In this document: positions 1 to 11,600 of the stretch, one piece after another
Position numbering within the stretch: the first letter of the stretch is position 1
Layout of the letters: every line of letters begins with the position of its first letter
Assembly: GCF_000003195.3 (NCBI RefSeq)
Contig: NC_012870.2
Span: 33,500,706-33,564,705 of the forward strand
Reading direction: 5' to 3'
Origin: Sorghum bicolor
Taxonomy: Eukaryota > Streptophyta > Magnoliopsida > Poales > Poaceae
DNA: 64,000 nt
Notes under the pieces: generated by a model
The model's database searches: none
Told to the model about the DNA's origin: nothing
Seen by the model: only the letters and a program-made list of their open reading frames with translations
Translations under genes and position numbers: made by a program

Positions 1-706
1 CTCCTCGCCGAGGGGGGAATACCGGGAAACGAGGGAAACCCGGAGGGTGTGAGGGCAAATCCAGGTCGTAGTCCTCGTCTTCGGTATTTATAACTTCGGT
101 GGGGACGGAACCGGTGCTCGAGTTGGTGCTGGAAGCCTGGCCATCCCGTAGTTCTTGGACCGTCACCATGTTGACGTAGTGACGACCGTTCCTTTTTGGC
201 GACCAACCCGCTTTGCTGAAAACGGATTGGATGTGCCGCGAGTAGAGAGAAACCGAGTTGTTCAGGCCGCACGAATAGTCTCCCTTCTTGAGCTTGACGG
301 ATCGTCCTGAGGGAGTTGAGGTTATCGTCAGAGACGTTCCCAGCCGTTCGTGTGTAACGACACGAGTTGGCCGACGGGATTTGAAAAAATCCGTTGGAGC
401 AGCTTGATCAGGCTGACGCAGGATTCCGTCCACTAGTTGGGAGGCTTCAAGTAGCTTGGAATCAGCGCGATCGAGTGCTTGGAGAAGGTCTGAGCAGTCG
501 ATCTTCTTTCCCTTGTAGAGCGGGAACGGTGGTCGGGCGCTCGGTGCCGCCACGCGAGTGGTCGGAGATGGCGTGATCTCAGATCGGATCTGAGTTTGTT
601 TTGAAACCATGGTCGTGAGGCCGCCGCTGCACGTCGTCCACGTGATCTGGCCGACGGTGAACGTGAGGCCTTCAGGCACGGTCGCGGAAGCTGGGATCGT
701 AACCAT
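1..706 (-). CDS. gag-like N-terminal ORF of element A, open at left window edge
   Basis: Reading leftward from an ATG whose complement lies at 704-706, the minus strand stays open for at least 235 codons and runs off the window. The ATG lies about 30 bases past a primer-binding-site-like sequence and an LTR, which is where gag starts in a Ty3/gypsy element. The protein begins MVTIPASATVPEGLTF and is rich in Ser, Thr, Pro and Arg; the conserved gag core is not reached. I assign it to gag by position only. It has no visible stop or frameshift, so this copy may be young. A leader ORF of unknown function is the alternative. Confidence 0.6.
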   Translation of the reverse strand, partial: MVTIPASATVPEGLTFTVGQITWTTCSGGLTTMVSKQTQIRSEITPSPTTRVAAPSARPPFPLYKGKKIDCSDLLQALDRADSKLLEASQLVDGILRQPDQAAPTDFFKSRRPTRVVTHERLGTSLTITSTPSGRSVKLKKGDYSCGLNNSVSLYSRHIQSVFSKAGWSPKRNGRHYVNMVTVQELRDGQASSTNSSTGSVPTEVINTEDEDYDLDLPSHPPGFPRFPVFPPRRG

Positions 707-734
707 CTTGTTCCCCAGAGAAGTTGCACGCAAA

Positions 735-753
735 CCCCCTACCTGGCGCGCCA
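735..753 (-). promoter_or_regulatory. Primer binding site of element A
   Basis: On the minus strand the sequence TGGCGCGCCAGGTAGGGGG starts one base after the LTR end. A TGG start directly inside the LTR is typical of a tRNA primer binding site. I could not assign the tRNA with confidence. Confidence 0.65.
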
Positions 754-754
754 C

Positions 755-1214
755 TGTCGACGAAAGCTGGTCGGCAGTCTACCTTGGGGTATACCCATGG
801 TAGTAGTTTATCGGTAGACGGTGCGCAAACTACGAACTCGATGGTGACGCAAGACACAGGCAAGCTTTTTATCCAGGTTCGGCCGCCGAGTTGGCGTAAT
901 ACCTACGTCCTGCGTCTGGTTGTATTGATTTGTGTTGAGAGAATATGATATCATAGGGGGGTCCCTTGCCTCTCCTTATATAGTCCGGAAGGCAGGGTTA
1001 CAGATCTAGAAACTAATCCTAGTCGGTTACAATTGCCATAGATAGTTCGATATCAATCCCAATTCTAACCGACTAGAATCCTGCTTGATCTCCACGTCTT
1101 GTTTCCTTGCGCGAAACTCCAAGCTATCAGATCAAACCTTGAGCTTGTCTTGTAATGGGCCAAGCCTCCTGGCCCAAGTCTAGCCGTAAGGGTATAGGGG
1201 TCTATACCCCCACA
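755..1214 (-). repeat. 5' LTR of element A (460 bp)
   Basis: In minus orientation it starts TGTGGGGGTATAG and ends TTTCGTCGACA. A second copy of exactly 460 bp is the solo LTR at 30035-30301 plus 38194-38386. The inner end joins the PBS. The outer end meets unrelated Del/Tekay-like sequence at 1215. The matching 3' LTR would lie left of the window. Confidence 0.85.
975..983 (-). promoter_or_regulatory. TATA box of LTR A
   Basis: CTATATAAG on the minus strand lies inside the 460-bp LTR, directed toward the gag-like ORF. The same motif occurs in the solo copy near 30267. Confidence 0.55.
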
Positions 1215-2347
1215 GTCCTCTTGTCATGTTGAACGCATGCCTGACACTTAGTTGGCCAGATAACTCGTTCCGACCGCGAAGCCAAGTAATATGACTCAGG
1301 CCGGAAGGTCGATAAGTATAAAGTGCGCACTACCGGAGGAAGTGCGGTGTGCGGGGGACCATTGGCGTAAGTCCAAAGGCAGGTGAGTTAAAATTCCTGA
1401 CATCCCTGGCAGAGTGGTAGCCCTAGGAGTGCGGCGCTTATCGGAACCGCGATTCCTGAATCGTACTAAAGGTGACCCGTTGGCTCTCGACGGGGGATGC
1501 TTGGGTGAGTGCTAGGAATACACCTCCAGCTGGATAGGAATTCGATTCGAATCGCCGTCTCTCCCGGTCAGTGAGAACTTGACAGAGCAGCGGCAAATGT
1601 AGCATTCACTAAAGAACTTTGGTTCATGATAATGATGATAGCAAGAAAAAGTACATGATGAACTTGATATGGTTATTATTGCTTGTAATAATCAAGTGAA
1701 GTGCTTAGTACAGGTGCTAATCTAGTGGTACGCTGATGATAAATAAATATGATGCTCTTACAATGGGTTAGTCATAATAAAGGCTTTTGGCAAAATATTG
1801 AGTCAACCAGCTCTACTTTATATATTAGCCTTGCATGATCCTTGGTGTCTTTTATGTTTTACTAGACGGGTAAGTCTAGCTGAGTACAATCTCGTACTCA
1901 CGGTTTATTTCCCACCTGTTGCAGATGATATCTTCTATGATGGCTTCTACAAGACCTGTCTCCATCCCGCTGGGGATGAGGACTAACCGTTGGGCACGGT
2001 TCTCTAACAAACTCGTACCTGCTACTTTTGGATGGATGGCATCAGACTCTGGCAATAACAAGAACTTGTGAACTGAACTTGAACAAGTGTGTGTAATTAT
2101 TTTGCTTCCGCTACTTCGAACATGTGTTGTAATAACTTAATAACTCCGATGTGGTGCCGCTTCGACGGCAATGAATGACTATGTAACATTCGTTGGGTTG
2201 TGCTGAATTATTACGATCTTGGTTTGTTGCAAGTTGGTTTGAAGTCCTTCGTGATTTCAATTGACTACCGGGATTATATGGGCTCAAGTTTGGAAACTTG
2301 ATTGCTTGTCGATCATTTCTACACTTGAACTCTTATAATTTGGTCAG
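1215..2347 (+). repeat. Del/Tekay-like LTR fragment
   Basis: This stretch is an inverted, diverged copy of about 21560-22692. Shared landmarks are a TCCTCTTGTCATGTTGAACG block, a GGTGACCCGTTGG block and the segment around GATATCATCTGC. It holds no coding sequence that I can support; the small ORFs here match nothing. Both ends are abrupt: the left meets LTR A, the right meets an RT fragment. It is a truncated relic. Confidence 0.7.
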
Positions 2348-2683
2348 TTCTGTGACACAGCATGTACCGAACCACATCATCCTTGCAAATAGCAGTGCAT
2401 TTGGCCGATAGCAAGTAGTGCCTTAACTTGATACAAGAGAAATACAAGCACAGGCATAATTTCTCAATGGCCGAATACCTGGTCTCAGCATCAATCAAAC
2501 TTCTGCTTAAGTAATAAATTACACGCTCTTTCCCTTCAAATTCTTGAATTAAAGCCGAACCGATAATCATCCCATCGGTAGACAAATATAATCTGAAGGG
2601 CTTCCCTTGTTGAGGTGGAATCAAAACTGGAGGATTTACTAAATAATTATTGATTTCATCTAGAGCCAACTGTTGTTCCCTCC
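2348..2683 (-). pseudogene. Fragment of Tat-type RT/RNase H
   Basis: The minus strand encodes about 110 residues that closely match residues encoded at 9690-10025 of element D, including VLIPPQQGKPFRLYLSTDG and RVIYYLSR. This is the RT C-terminus and first RNase H of a Tat-lineage polyprotein. It is cut on the left by the Del/Tekay fragment and on the right by the LTR of element C, so it is a truncated remnant of a D-family copy into which C probably inserted. Confidence 0.85.
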
Positions 2684-2953
2684 TGTTGACGGTCCTTAAT
2701 GCTCACATTTAACCATCAACTAATCATGGAAAAGGATCCAAATGCAACCAACACCTAGACTTAGGGTTTTATCTGACAGAATTCCACGAGTTTTGGTGTT
2801 TGTCTATTTCTGTAGGGGGTTATCAGGAAATATGGAAAAGAGGCCCACATGTCGGGTTAATGACGGGATATTAACTTGACGCGCAATTATCTGCCATCTA
2901 GAAGAGTCCAGAAGCCACGGGAGCGAACGGGAGACGTGACGGAGCCGGGCACT

Positions 2954-2986
2954 GGGCGCCCGCCCTCCCTTACTGGGTGCCCGCCC
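2954..2986 (+). promoter_or_regulatory. Paired GGGCGCCCGCCC boxes in LTR C
   Basis: Two copies of a 12-mer (GGGCGCCCGCCC at 2954-2965, GGGTGCCCGCCC at 2975-2986) sit 21 bp apart, start to start, and end 119 bp before the TATA box. The same spacing is seen in LTRs E, N and G. A role as an upstream promoter element is inferred. Confidence 0.5.
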
Positions 2987-3105
2987 TCCCCCTTGGACCA
3001 ATCAGGGCGAAGTTCGGGGATCATGCTCCACCGACCTAATACTTCAAGGAAAACCACACGATCAATGTCGGTTTGATCCGACGGCCCAGATTCATCTGAA
3101 AAGAC

Positions 3106-3113
3106 TATATAAG
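3106..3113 (+). promoter_or_regulatory. TATA box of LTR C
   Basis: TATATAAG lies within LTR C, about 850 bp before the LTR end. It is conserved with related LTRs (for example GCTATATAAGCAGG near 38784). Confidence 0.65.
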
Positions 3114-3189
3114 CAAGGCCCCCTGGCCCCTGGAGATCATACCTCTTCTACAGAATCAAAGCTAGGGTTTCAATTCTTCATCCAAGTAG

Positions 3190-3295
3190 TGAGGATCCCT
3201 CTAGTTCTTCTAGTTCTACCTCTAGTTCATCTAGATCTAGTTCTAGTTCATCTAGTTCTAGTTGTAGTTCCTCTAGTTCTAGTTTTAGTTGTAAT
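3190..3295 (+). repeat. CTAGTTC minisatellite in LTR C
   Basis: Imperfect tandem repeats of CTAGTTCT/CTAGTTCAT units fill about 100 bases. Inverted counterparts occur in both E LTRs (about 52615-52705 and 59005-59105) with different unit numbers. Confidence 0.85.
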
Positions 3296-3963
3296 CTAGA
3301 AAATAGGGAGAGAGAAGAGGAGAGCGGAGGAGGAGGAGCCGGATCTGTCGGATCTTCCTCAACATTGTACTTTTGCAGCAATTGGTTCGTTCTTCATCGT
3401 TCTCCAGGTTCTTCAATTCATAATCCTGAGTTCTTTAATTACTTTTATTTACATTCAAGTTATTTATTGGATTCCTGCTTGCATCAAGTGCTCTAATCTT
3501 TGCAACATTAGAGTAGTAATTAATAGATTAGACGTGGTGTCTAGTCTTGCAATTACCTGGAATTGCACCCAATCCTGCGGATTGTTGGGGTAGCCTTAGG
3601 GTAGTGACAACCCTAACGGTCGACGTATTCCACCTCGTTCGGATCGGTGTTTGTAGGACCGTAGTCAGGCCTTCCTAGCCCCCTTCTCATCTCTTTCTGT
3701 GGTTAGTGCTCTGATGTCCCGATATAAATAATCTTTGAAGTAATTCTTGATTCTTAGATCAACTAGAGAACTCTCAGGAAACTTACTCTCTTCCCACCAA
3801 AAATAATTATATAGTTATCCTTGGGCGATCTTGATTCTTAATTAGTACACTCACGTTCTCTGTGGAAAATCGATACTCTGGAATACTCCCAGGTGAAAGC
3901 TACATCGGTATCCGTGCGCTTGTGGATTTTTCTGTTTGCGTTTAAAATACCCAACAAGCTTTC

Positions 3964-3980
3964 TAGCGCCGTTGCCGGGG
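3964..3980 (+). promoter_or_regulatory. Primer binding site of element C, tRNA-Asp type
   Basis: TAGCGCCGTTGCCGGGG lies seven bases past the LTR end. It is complementary to the 3' end of plant tRNA-Asp (CCCCGGCAACGGCGCCA) except at one position (TAG for TGG). Confidence 0.8.
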
Positions 3981-4070
3981 AACGGTAGCTGTGCTAGTTT
4001 CGTACCAAGTCGTCCGTGTATCCTTTTTCTTTTTTTTACCACATTCACCTTACCATTTTCACCACACCAC

Positions 4071-4231
4071 ATGGATTTCACTCCTATCTATAAATTCTTT
4101 GCTCCAAAGGGTGAGTTATTAGAGCCACCACCATCATCACATCCAATTCTTACAGTTGGCTACGACCTCGGCCCTGATCTAATAGCCATGATTCAGGAGC
4201 AACCCTTCTCTGGGAAAGTAGATGAAGATCC
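4071..4231 (+). pseudogene. gag of element C, N-terminal part, split by element D
   Basis: The ATG at 4071 opens a gag reading frame 90 bases past the PBS. Its product begins MDFTPIYKFFAPKGELLEPP and ends in the motif FSGK, the start of the retrotransposon gag core. The frame is interrupted after 53 codons and two bases by element D, which duplicated GATCC (4227-4231 and 16618-16622). The remainder resumes in frame at 16623. See that entry for the gag core. Confidence 0.85.
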
Positions 4232-4936
4232 TGTTGACACCGTTTTTGGGCACGTGTCCAGGATGGCAGGATAAGACGGCAGTATGTGGTTTACAGGTTG
4301 AGTTGCCGATGAAGATGGTTGCCGATAAAGGAGAGGTTGAACGTGATTAAGTTTACGGGCGATGGTGTGTTTATGCCGATGGCTATGATGAGGAAGTCTG
4401 CCGATGATTATGGCAAGGGAGTCTGCCGACGATACAAAAGGGGAGTCCGGAAGCTGCCGGTCGGTTTGTGGAAGAATTTTAGTTCGTCACGGGGGATAGC
4501 TTTGTTATTTCCTTATTTATTTAAGTCGTTTTGTATACGGATTCCGTGTAATTTGGAATTCGAATTCTAGTCGTGTCTGGTTGAAGCTCTTTGAGCAGGG
4601 TATAAATATAGACCACTAGGACCTTGTAATGATCTATCTATCAATCAATCAAACACACGTTTTTACTCATATTCCAGCATCTACTTTTTCGACGACTTCG
4701 TCATACTTTTTCCTTTTCATTACGAGTTCTTAGGAATTCGTCGACTTAGGCTCGGCGCGTTCTCAAGTTCCGCGTGAGTACCTCTTAGCCATGACATCCG
4801 GGCGCATCGCTGTTGTCAGGACTAAAGTATTCGAGTTATCACCTTTGCCGATAGTAAGGTCAAATCGGCTGGCACGCCTTAACGTTTCAATCGGGTATTA
4901 GCCCTTTGTGTTTGCAGACCAGTTTTTGCACCAACA
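4232..4936 (+). repeat. 5' LTR of element D
   Basis: Begins TGTTGACACCGTTTTTGGG and ends TTTTTGCACCAACA. It matches 15913-16617 in length (705 bp) with about five substitutions. The word GCCGAT or its complement occurs several times even here. Confidence 0.97.
4601..4610 (+). promoter_or_regulatory. TATA box of LTR D, sense promoter
   Basis: TATAAATATA lies inside the LTR and is repeated identically in the 3' LTR at 16282-16291. It would start sense gag-pol RNA. Confidence 0.7.
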
Positions 4937-4943
4937 CATCTTT

Positions 4944-4961
4944 TGGCACGCCCAGTGGGAC
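4944..4961 (+). promoter_or_regulatory. Primer binding site of element D
   Basis: TGGCACGCCCAGTGGGAC begins seven bases past the LTR end. The TGG start is typical of tRNA priming; the tRNA is not assigned. Confidence 0.6.
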
Positions 4962-4982
4962 AGATTCAAGATCAAATTCAAC

Positions 4983-7715
4983 ATGTCGATCTCTGACTTT
5001 GATCAAGAGAACGTCATCCCCGTGACGGAAGCCAATCTCAAGGATGAGCAGAAGCAAGCTATTGCTCAAGCCATGGAGGAATACAAGTTGCAATGCCTAA
5101 AGTCCTTCAGCATGAATAGAAGCGGCGAAGTAATCCAGAAAGATGCACTGCCGGCACCACGGCAGGTTACTTTCGAGGCCAATCCTGGCAAGCTTCAAGA
5201 TATGGTTGACAGTGCTATCAACCGAGCTTTGATCAACCAAGCTGGCGTATTGTCTAATACGGTTTTCAATGCCGTGGCAAGAACTTTCAAGGAAGGACAA
5301 ATCCCGCCAGATTATGTGGGCCCTTCTCATCATCAGCCAACGTCACCAGAGGTCACGGCTCCATCGGCTGCTACGGCCGCTGCGAGTGCACAGTCTGCCG
5401 TCCCTCCAAGTACGCTGGGAACTACTAATGCATGATCTGTGCCGATGACAACTAACCCGCAAACTTCAGGTGGGCAGAATAAACTGACTACAGATATGTT
5501 GGCATCGGCAATGTCAGGGCTGACTCTTCCTCCCAACTGGTGGGGTTATGGTATGCCCCCAGAATTGACGCCGGGTACATCACAGATAACCGACATGAGC
5601 GGCAAGACTCCTATGACATCGGCGCTTCCCAATGCGCCGTTGAACCAGAGTCCTCGGTATACTACAACTACTACTACAAGGCCTCATACTAGGAATCCTC
5701 AAGATTCAATGTTCCAGATGCCTAATGCATCGGCAGATTCAATGCTGATGCAACAGAGGTCTATGGCCCAGTCGGGGTATGTCAATTCAATGATGGTGCC
5801 CAATTACCAATCATCGGCAGCGCCTATGCCGATGAACGCTAATAATGGATGGTTTGGACAGCAAGTCTTTCCACAAACGCCCCAACAGAGTTACCAGGCT
5901 ACAGGATTCTAGCAAGGACAGATCTATCCCAGATTCCAGAATCAGGGGATCCCCAATCAGCCAATGAATCTCGGACAGCAAATCGGTGGACAGCAGTTTG
6001 GTGGTCCACAGATCGGAGGCCAGATGATCAATCCAATGTTCCGTGCGGATCATGCCCCAAACAGACACGTGGAAGCTCACCACCAGGTGCCGGACCCGCA
6101 GCCGCCTCATCGACAGGATGCCGATGCATATTGGGCCGATAGGATCGCTGAAGTAATGAGGGATCAATTTGGGATAAAACCCAAAGTCAACACTTACTCT
6201 TATCGGACACCGTATCCTCCCGAATATGATTTGATCCCGCTTCCACATCGGTACAAGGTACCAGACTTTACTAAGTTTTCCGGGCAAGACGACACGTCAA
6301 CTATGGAGCATGTCAACAGGTTCATCATTCAATGCGGAGAAGCTGGTAACAGGGACGAATTCAGGGTTCGTCTATTTTCATCGTCATTGTCTGGATCGGC
6401 CTTTACCTGGTTCATATCATTACCTCCTAATTCAGTGATCACTTGGGCCGATCTGGAGAAACAATTCCACAAGTACTTCTTTTCTGGAATTCATGAGAAG
6501 AAGATCACCGATTTGGTCAAATTGAGACAACGCAATGATGAATCGGTCGAGGGTTTTGTGCAGAGGATACGGGAGGTCAAAAATAAATGTTACAGTCTGG
6601 TTCTGGATGATCGGCAGGTAGCCGATTTGGCTTTCCAGGGTCTATTGCCACATATCAGAGATAAGTATGCTTCTCAGGAGTTCGAAAGTTTAAGTCATTT
6701 GGTGCAGAGGGTTTCTGATCAAGACATCAAGCCTTTCGAGCCCAAAAGAGCATGGAATAAGAAAGTGCCATTTGTTGATGAAGCGACAAGCTCAGATTCT
6801 GATGAGGAACCAGTCATCGGCTTGGCAGAATGGGTGAAAAACAAGAAGCCGATGTCTTGCCCTTTTGGGCAGAAGGAACCAGAGAAATTCGCTTTTGACA
6901 CCGCTAAGGCCGATAGGATATTTGACTTTCTACTTCAGGAAGGTCAGATCAAGCTGTCTCCTAATCACGTAATCCCATCGGCTGAGGAGTTAAAGAGGAT
7001 GAAATATTGCAAGTGGCATAATGCAACTTCTCATGACACCAACGAATGCAAAGTGTTTAGACAGCAGCTGCAATCGACCATAGAGTCTGGGAGAATCAAG
7101 TTTGACAGTTCCAAGACCCAGAAGCCGATGAAGATAGACCAACATCCTTTCCCGACAAACATGTTGGATGCCAAGGGGAAGGCCAAGGTCTTAACGTCGG
7201 AAGCAGCCGAGAAAAGCGCATCGGTAGATCCTCAGCATCAAGTTACTACTGCCGATGCAAGAGGTAAGGGCTTGGTCCAGGAAGGAACCAGTTCAGGTAG
7301 GCCCCATCGGTCTGGTGTCGTTATAACTCATAGAAGGCCTCGAGAGAACTGGCAGCAATGGGAAGATCGGTATTGGCGCCAGCAAGAAGATTATCGTCGG
7401 GAGGAAGAGAAACGCCGACAAGAGTGGAATCGGCATAGAGATCATTGGAACTGTCCGTTCTTTATTCACTGTTGGGAGGAGAATATTAAGCTTCCCACTG
7501 TCAGAGACTGCCCTGAGTGCAACGGTTATGATCGGTACGACAGGACTGATCGGCGTTATTATGATGACAATCGGCGATTTAATGGGCCGATCAGAGGAAG
7601 AGCATCAGTTCATGATCGGCTAGGGGGCAGGCTCAGCGTGCACGATAGGCTTGGTGATCGTGCCCAATATTTTCCCAGAAACCAGGAAGAGCTCGAGGAG
7701 ATGGCTAATGCATGA
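4983..7715 (+). pseudogene. gag of element D with in-frame stops
   Basis: Gag forms the cytoplasmic particle that packages element RNA. One frame runs from the ATG at 4983 to a TGA at 7713, broken by TGA at 5433 and TAG at 5910. The N-terminal third is Gln, Pro and Met rich. The retrotransposon gag core lies at about 6270-6720, with FTKFSGQDD, GSAFTWFISLPP, LEKQFHKYFF and VEGFVQRIREVKNKC. A Cys/His cluster (CKWHNATSHDTNEC) at about 7000-7050 and a CX2C (DCPECNGY) at about 7515 may replace the usual zinc knuckle. The C-terminus is highly charged, Arg, Asp and Tyr rich. The stops fit CGA to TGA and CAG to TAG changes. Confidence 0.9.
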
Positions 7716-7853
7716 GTTCCCGATGAGTTCATATTTTGCAGGGATGCTACCACGCATCGGATGGAGTCAAGGGAGATTCGATGCCCAGCAGCAAGGCAGA
7801 AGCCACTTCCTCCATGGTGTCCGGAAGGGTTGACCAAGACATAGAAAAGGAGA

Positions 7854-8624
7854 TTGCAGCATGAAAGGCAAGAGGAGCTAAACAAGGGCGAGAACTCTGG
7901 TCAGTCTGGAGGTCAGCAGGAATCAAATCCTAAGAAGGGTGGTCCATCGGCAGGAGTTAACATGGTCTTTATGTTACCGATGGAGTTTCTTGCACCATCC
8001 AGTGATGATGAGTTGGAATTTTCCGATCAGATAGCTCAGCTGGCTCTGGATCCGATGACGGCTATCTTTGAGAAACCTGCCGACGACGAGAGACAGCATC
8101 TCAAGGCTCTGTTCGTCAAAGGAAGGGTTGATGGGCAGCCAATGACCAAGATCCTAGTTGATGGTGGAGCTGCTATCAATATTATGCCGTATGCAGTATA
8201 TCGGAAGCTTGGGAAAGGAGATCAGGATTTGACCAAGACCGACATGATGCTTAAAGACTTTGAAGGGAACGTATCTCCGGTTAAAGGGGCAATATGTGTA
8301 GAGTTGACCATCGGCAGCAAAACCTTGCCGACAACTTTCTTCGTGATCAGTGGAAAGGGTGCTTACAACTTATTATTGGGAAGAGATTGGATTCATGCCA
8401 ATTGTTGCATCCCATCTACAATGCACCAGTGCTTGGTTCAGTGGGTAGCTGACAAAATTGAGATTGTCCCGGGAGATTCTTCTTATGTCATTGCGTTGGC
8501 AGAGGCAGATACCTATGAGAGGACCAGGTGCATTTCAGGAGAGGTCTGGGAGAAAGATTTTCTCAAGGTTGCCGATTACGAGATTCCGCCGATCCAAGCA
8601 GTCGGTTCTGACGAGGGTTTTTAA
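7854..8624 (+). pseudogene. Aspartic protease region of element D
   Basis: Same frame as gag but separated from it by TGA (7713) and TAG (7842); the nominal start codon at 7854 is TTG, so this is probably read as part of a polyprotein. The product holds the retropepsin active site LVDGGAAINIMP, where DGG replaces the classical DSG or DTG, a variant I associate with the Tat lineage. The flap-distal motif LLLGRDWIH follows. It would cleave the Gag-Pol polyprotein. The frame ends in TAA at 8622, which overlaps an ATG of the next frame, so a frame change is needed to reach RT. Confidence 0.85.
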
Positions 8625-11600
8625 TGGATAGGTTCGCCGATGATGGAAAGTTAGGCCAGGGATTCACATCGGCCGATGATTTGGTAGAAGTAGATATAGG
8701 TAGTGGTGATAAGCCTAGACCTACTTTTATTAGTGCTAAACTAAATCCTGAGTGTAAGCAACAATTAACCGATTTGTTAAAGGAATATAAAGATTGCTTT
8801 GCTTGGGATTATACCGAGATGCCTGGTTTAGACAGGTCAATTGTTGAACATGGTTACCCATCAAGTCTGGATTTTGGCCACATCAGCAGCCAGCTCGCCG
8901 ATGTAATCCTAATATTCTACCTGATATTAAGGCCGAAATCACTAAACTCATTGAAGCTAAGTTTATTCGGCAGTGTCGGTATGCCGAATGGATTTCCAAT
9001 GTCGTTCCAGTTTACAAGAAAAACGGGAAGCTTCGGGTATGCATTGATTTTAGGAATCTCAATAAAGCTACGCCGATGGATGGATACCCAATGCCTGTCG
9101 CCGATCTGCTGGTTGACGCCGCGGCTGGTCATCGGATCATTAGCTTTATGGATGGCAATGCGGGATACAATCAAATATTCATGGCAGAAGAAGATATTCC
9201 GAAAACCGCATTTAGGTGTCCTGGTCATGTTGGGTTATTTGAATGGATAGTCATGACCCTTGGGCTGAAGAATGCTGGTGCTACTTATCAAAGGGCCATG
9301 AATTTTATATTTCATGAGTTCATCGGCAAGCTGGTGGAGATTTACATTGATGATGTGGTGGTTAAGTCTGGGGATTGAACAAAGCATCTTGCCGATCTAC
9401 GAAAGGTGTTAGAGTGCACAAGGAAGCATGGATTGAAGATGAATCCCAATAAATGCGCATTTGGTGTATCGGCAGGGCAGTTTCTTGGTTTCATGGTACA
9501 TCAAAGGGGGATTGAAATTAGTCGAAGATCTATTGATGCCATCAATAAGATAGTAGCCCATACCAACAAGACTGAACTCCAATCCTTGATCGGTAAGGTA
9601 AATTTTATCAGGAGGTTTATTTCTAATCTGTCTGGTAAAATTCGTGCTTTCAGTCCTCTTCTTAAGTTGAAAGCCGATCAAGAATTTATTTGGGGAAAAG
9701 AACAGCAGTTGGCTCTGGATGAAATCAAGAAGTATCTAATGAGTCGTCCAGTTCTAATTCCACCTCAGCAAGGAAAGCCCTTCAGGTTGTACTTGTCTAC
9801 CGATGGAACGGTTATCGGTTTAGCTTTAATTCAGGAATTTGAAGGGAAAGAGCGTGTAATTTATTACTTAAGCAGGAGGTTGATTGATGCTGAGACCAGG
9901 TATTCGGCCATTGAGAAACTATGCCTATGCTTGTATTTTTCATGTATCAAATTGAGGCATTACTTGTTATCGGCCGAATGCACTGTTGTTTGCAAAGATG
10001 ATGTGGTCCGGTACATGCTATCTATGCCGATTATGAGTGGAAGGATCGGTAAATGGATTTTAGCGCTGTCAGAGTTCGATCTGCGTTACGAATCGGCTAA
10101 GGCAGTTAAAGGGCAGATTATGGCTGATTTTGTGACTCAGCATTGCGGTGTGGTGGAGGCCTTGGAAATTGTGCCCTGGACGCTTTTCTTTGATGGGTCT
10201 ACATGTGACCGGGGGGCAGGAATCGGCATTGTATTAGTTTCCCCTAAGGGGAGGAAGTATGAATTTTCCTTGCCGATTCTTGCCACATCAACAAATAATC
10301 AGGCTGAGTATCAGGCTTTGATCAAGGGACTGGAGTTGTTAAGAGAAGTTCGTGCTGATGCTGTTGAAATCTTCGGGGATTCTATGTTGGTTATAAATCA
10401 GTTGGCCGGGAGCTACGAATGCCGAAGTGAAGTTCTCATAACTTATTTCGAAAAAAGCATGCAACTGTTAAAGGAATTCAAAGATTTCCGATTAGAGCAT
10501 ATTCCTCGATTGCATAATGAAGAAGCCAATCGGTTAGCTCAGCATGCCTCGGGATATCAGCCTATGATTAATACAATATCGGCAATCGGTGCCGATGATT
10601 GGAGGGAAGAAATTATTGATTATTTGAAAGATCCATCTAAGAAAGTTGAAAGACGAGTTCGATTTCAAGCAACCAAGTATGTGCTCCTCGAAGATGAATT
10701 GTATTATCGAACTATTGATGGAATTCTTCTCCGATGCCTAGGTGATGATGAAGCTAGAAGTTTGATGGGAGAAGTCCATGAAGGAGTGTGTGGAGCACAT
10801 CAGTCGGCTTTTAAGATGAAATAGATGATTAGGAGGAATGGATATTATTGGCCGACTATACTTGAGGATTGCTTTAAATATTTCAAAGGGTGTCAGGGAT
10901 GTCAGAAGTTTGGTAATATTCAAAGGGCACCTGCATCGGCTATGAATCCTATCATAAAGCCTTGGCCGTTCCGAGGATGGGCTATTGATTTGATCGGCCA
11001 GATTTATCCACCATCTAGCAAAGGGCATAAGTTTATTCTAGTTGCCACCGATTATTTCACTAAGTGGGTTGAGGCTATTCCTTTGAAGAAAGTCACATCG
11101 GCCAATATGATTGATTTTGTGAAGGAGCATATTATTTACCGATTTGGGATTCCTCAAACAATTACTACCGATCAGGGCACTATGTTTACATCAGGGGAGT
11201 TTGATGAGTTTGCAATCGGTATGGGGATTAAAGTGTTGAATTCTTCTCCTTATTATGCTCAAGCCAATGGGCAGGCCGAGGCGTCTAACAAAGGAATTAT
11301 TAAACGAAAGATTGAAGAAAATCCTAAGCGGTGGCATACATTATTAAATGAAACGCTGTGGTCTTATCGGATGGCTTGTCATGGATCAACCAAGGTGTCA
11401 CCCTATCAATTGGTGTATGGACATGATGCAGTGTTGCCTTGGGAAATTAAGGCTGGATCTAGGCCATTATCTTTTCAAGATCAATTAGCTGCCGATGATT
11501 ATGCCGCTTTGATGACCGATGAGTTAGATGATCTAGCAGGGCATCGGTTAAAGGCTTTAATGAGTATAGAAGAAAATAAGAAGAGAGTTGCTAGATGGTA

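Larger units (their letters stand above)
2684..3956 (+). repeat. 5' LTR of element C (1273 bp)
   Basis: It starts TGTTGACGGTCC and ends AAAATACCCAACA, and is followed by a tRNA-Asp-type PBS. Two copies occur in inverted orientation as the LTRs of element E (51947-53220 and 58342-59620). The U3 part is shared with LTRs N, M and G. The LTR holds a TATA box, paired GC-rich boxes and a CTAGTT minisatellite. Confidence 0.9.

Noticed and set aside
3178..3381. Minus-strand ORF with repeated Leu/Glu residues
   Set aside because: It is a translation of the CTAGTT minisatellite within LTR C.
5811..6287. 158-residue minus-strand ORF over D gag
   Set aside because: Shadow of the gag frame; no motif and no promoter.
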